DNA of 6,218 nt from Xanthobacteraceae bacterium. Its GTDB lineage: Bacteria; Pseudomonadota; Alphaproteobacteria; Rhizobiales; Xanthobacteraceae. The notes under the pieces are model-generated. The model was not told the origin of the DNA. It saw nothing but the letters and a program-made list of their open reading frames with translations, and made no database searches. Where the stretch lies: contig JASHXZ010000297.1 of the NCBI GenBank assembly GCA_030043285.1, positions 1 to 6,218 of the forward strand, in the 5' to 3' direction. The position numbers and the translations under genes were made by a program. The first letter of the stretch is position 1; every line of letters starts with the position of its first letter. This document shows, piece by piece, positions 4,711-6,218 of the stretch.

Positions 4711-6218
4711 ATGGCGACGAAACTGAAGGAAGTCGATGCGGTCGTGGTCGGCATGGGCTGGACCGGCGCGATTTTGGCGCGCGAACTCACCAAGGCGGGG
4801 CTGCAGGTGGTCGGGCTCGAACGCGGTCAGGACCGCGTGCCCGGCGAGGATTTTACTTTGCCCGCCGTGCGCGACGAGCTGCGCTACTCGCAGCGGCTCG
4901 AATTGATGATGGACAATTCGACCGACACGCTGACTTTCCGCAACCGGCCGGACGATCAGGCGCTGCCGGTGCGCCGCATCGGCGCGTTTCTGCCCGGCGA
5001 GGGCGTCGGTGGCTCGGGCATTCATTGGGGCGGGCTGCATTGGCGCTTCCTGCCTAGCGACTTCCGCATCCGCAGCGCCATCGCCGAGCGTTACGGTGCG
5101 AAGGCGATCCCCGATGACATGACTATCCAGGACTGGCCGGTCAGCTTCGACGAGCTTGAGCCGCATTACGATCGTTTCGACAAGCTGTGCGGCGTCTCGG
5201 GTCAGGCCGGTAATCTGCGCGGCACCAGGATCGAAGGCGGTAACGTCTTTGAGGGCCCGCGCAGCGATCATTATCCGAACAAGCCGCTCATCCCCTCGAG
5301 CGCCGGACTGATGTTCGCGTCGGCCGCCAGAAACCTCGGCTATCACCCGTTTCCGATGCCGATCAGCATCAACAGTGCGCCTTATGTGAACGGCGAAGGC
5401 ATCACACTTGGCGCATGCGAATATTGCGGGTTTTGCAATCGCACCGCCTGCGAGGCCAACGCCAAGGCGTCGCCGAACGTCACCGTCATGCCGGTGCTGC
5501 GGCTCGAGCCGAAATTCGAGCTGCGCACGCGGGCCTGGGTCAGCAAGCTCAACTATGACAAGGCGGCCAAAAAGGTCGTCAGCGTGACTTACACCGATCT
5601 GCGCAACGGCGAAGAGTACGAGCAGCCGGCCGGCGTCGTCGTGCTGGCGTCTTACGTGTTCGGCAATGTGCAGCATCTGCTGCTGGCCGGCATCGGCGAG
5701 CCTTACGACCACGCGACCGGTAACGGCTCGGTGGGCAGGAACTACGCCTATCAGTTCGAAGCCGGCGCGCAGGCGTTCTTCGAAGACAAGTTCATGAACT
5801 CGTACATGGGGTCGGCCGCCAACGGCGTGTGCATCGACGATTTCAACGGCGAGAATTTCGACCATGCCGGGCTCGGCTTTTTCGGCGGCGGTTACTTCTC
5901 CTGCAGCCCGCCATCGGCGCCGCCGATCAGCGGCCGCATGCTGCCGCACGGCACGCCGCTATGGGGCTCGGAATGGAAGCGGGCCACGGTCAAATGGTAC
6001 AACCACGCCTGCCGTTTCGGCACCGAGGGTTCGGTCTACGCCAACCGCGACAACTACCTCGACCTCGATCCGACCTATAAAGACGCACTCGGCCGGCCGC
6101 TCATTCGGCTCACCTACAACGGCACCGACAACGACCACAAAATGTCGCACTATCTGCTCGGCAAGCTCGAAGGCATCGTCAAGGCGATGAACCCGACGCA
6201 CTACCAGATGGAGCCGCG
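4711..6218 (+). CDS. GMC-family flavoprotein dehydrogenase, large catalytic subunit (copy B, C-terminus missing)
   Basis: The frame is open from ATG 4711 to the window end: 502 codons of an expected 590 or so. It is a paralogue of the 2164-3939 product. The Rossmann motif VVVGMGWTGA (11-20), Glu37, and GGSGIHWGG (100-108, His105 aligned with copy A) are present. So is the Cys cluster CEYCGFCNRTAC at 236, 239, 242 and 247, with identical residue numbers. The C-terminal His and Asn catalytic pair falls beyond the window, so activity cannot be confirmed. It has no signal peptide and probably hitchhikes with small subunit B. Regions likely to line the substrate pocket differ from copy A: the 391-418 loop is FSCSPPSAPPISG-like here but rich in Gly, Thr and Arg in A, and HWGGLHW replaces HWNGMTW. 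This suggests a different substrate. A cytochrome c subunit may follow downstream. Confidence 0.9.
   Translation, partial: MATKLKEVDAVVVGMGWTGAILARELTKAGLQVVGLERGQDRVPGEDFTLPAVRDELRYSQRLELMMDNSTDTLTFRNRPDDQALPVRRIGAFLPGEGVGGSGIHWGGLHWRFLPSDFRIRSAIAERYGAKAIPDDMTIQDWPVSFDELEPHYDRFDKLCGVSGQAGNLRGTRIEGGNVFEGPRSDHYPNKPLIPSSAGLMFASAARNLGYHPFPMPISINSAPYVNGEGITLGACEYCGFCNRTACEANAKASPNVTVMPVLRLEPKFELRTRAWVSKLNYDKAAKKVVSVTYTDLRNGEEYEQPAGVVVLASYVFGNVQHLLLAGIGEPYDHATGNGSVGRNYAYQFEAGAQAFFEDKFMNSYMGSAANGVCIDDFNGENFDHAGLGFFGGGYFSCSPPSAPPISGRMLPHGTPLWGSEWKRATVKWYNHACRFGTEGSVYANRDNYLDLDPTYKDALGRPLIRLTYNGTDNDHKMSHYLLGKLEGIVKAMNPTHYQMEP

Larger units (their letters stand above)
3972..6218 (+). repeat. Dehydrogenase module copy B (small + large subunit, truncated by window edge)
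   Basis: This is the second copy of the two-gene module that starts at 1426. It follows copy A after 32 bases with no hairpin or obvious promoter in the gap, so both modules are probably on one transcript. The large-subunit copies stay collinear, with identical residue numbers up to about 350 and a net one-residue deletion in copy B before residue 380. Confidence 0.85.

Noticed and set aside
4627..5949. Long antisense open frame (440 codons) across large subunit B
   Set aside because: It is the same type of shadow at the matching place in the paralogue. That both copies show it reflects shared codon pattern, not an independent gene. No recognisable motifs.

Overview
The window is GC-rich and its genes use mostly G/C-ending codons. 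Every coding gene except the first reads left to right. A PpiD/SurA-type folding factor lies divergent to triosephosphate isomerase. From memory, that pairing is typical of Alphaproteobacteria of the order Hyphomicrobiales (Bradyrhizobium/Rhodopseudomonas/Xanthobacteraceae-like). No taxonomic search was run, so the placement is an inference.

Layout: (1) 1-403, minus strand, holds the N-terminal 134 codons of a membrane-anchored PpiD-like periplasmic chaperone, cut by the window edge. (2) 404-569 is the divergent intergenic region. (3) 570-1310 is a complete, catalytically intact tpiA. (4) 1311-1425 is a short gap with a possible weak terminator, a very weak promoter candidate and an imperfect inverted repeat directly before a strong ribosome binding site. 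(5) 1426-6218 is an operon-like run of four genes in the order small-large-small-large: a Tat-exported gluconate 2-dehydrogenase subunit 3-type protein (1426-2142), a GMC flavoprotein dehydrogenase (2164-3939), a second small subunit (3972-4697) and a second GMC dehydrogenase (4711 to the window end, truncated). Gaps between these four genes are only 13 to 32 bases, and each start has a good purine-rich ribosome binding site.

The four genes are two diverged copies of one two-gene module. By family knowledge, such pairs form periplasmic membrane-linked sugar, sugar-acid or glycoside dehydrogenases. The small subunit carries the Tat signal and probably exports the folded flavoprotein, which has no signal of its own. 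Electrons usually pass to a multihaem cytochrome c. No cytochrome gene lies in the window, so the electron acceptor must be encoded downstream or elsewhere. Both large subunits keep a GG-x3-HW motif that resembles the covalent flavin site of pyranose 2-oxidase, and a four-cysteine cluster at residues 236/239/242/247 that may hold an iron-sulfur centre. The substrates cannot be read from the sequence. The main point of interest is the tandem paralogous module placed directly behind tpiA. I see no mobile element, CRISPR array, tRNA or rRNA.
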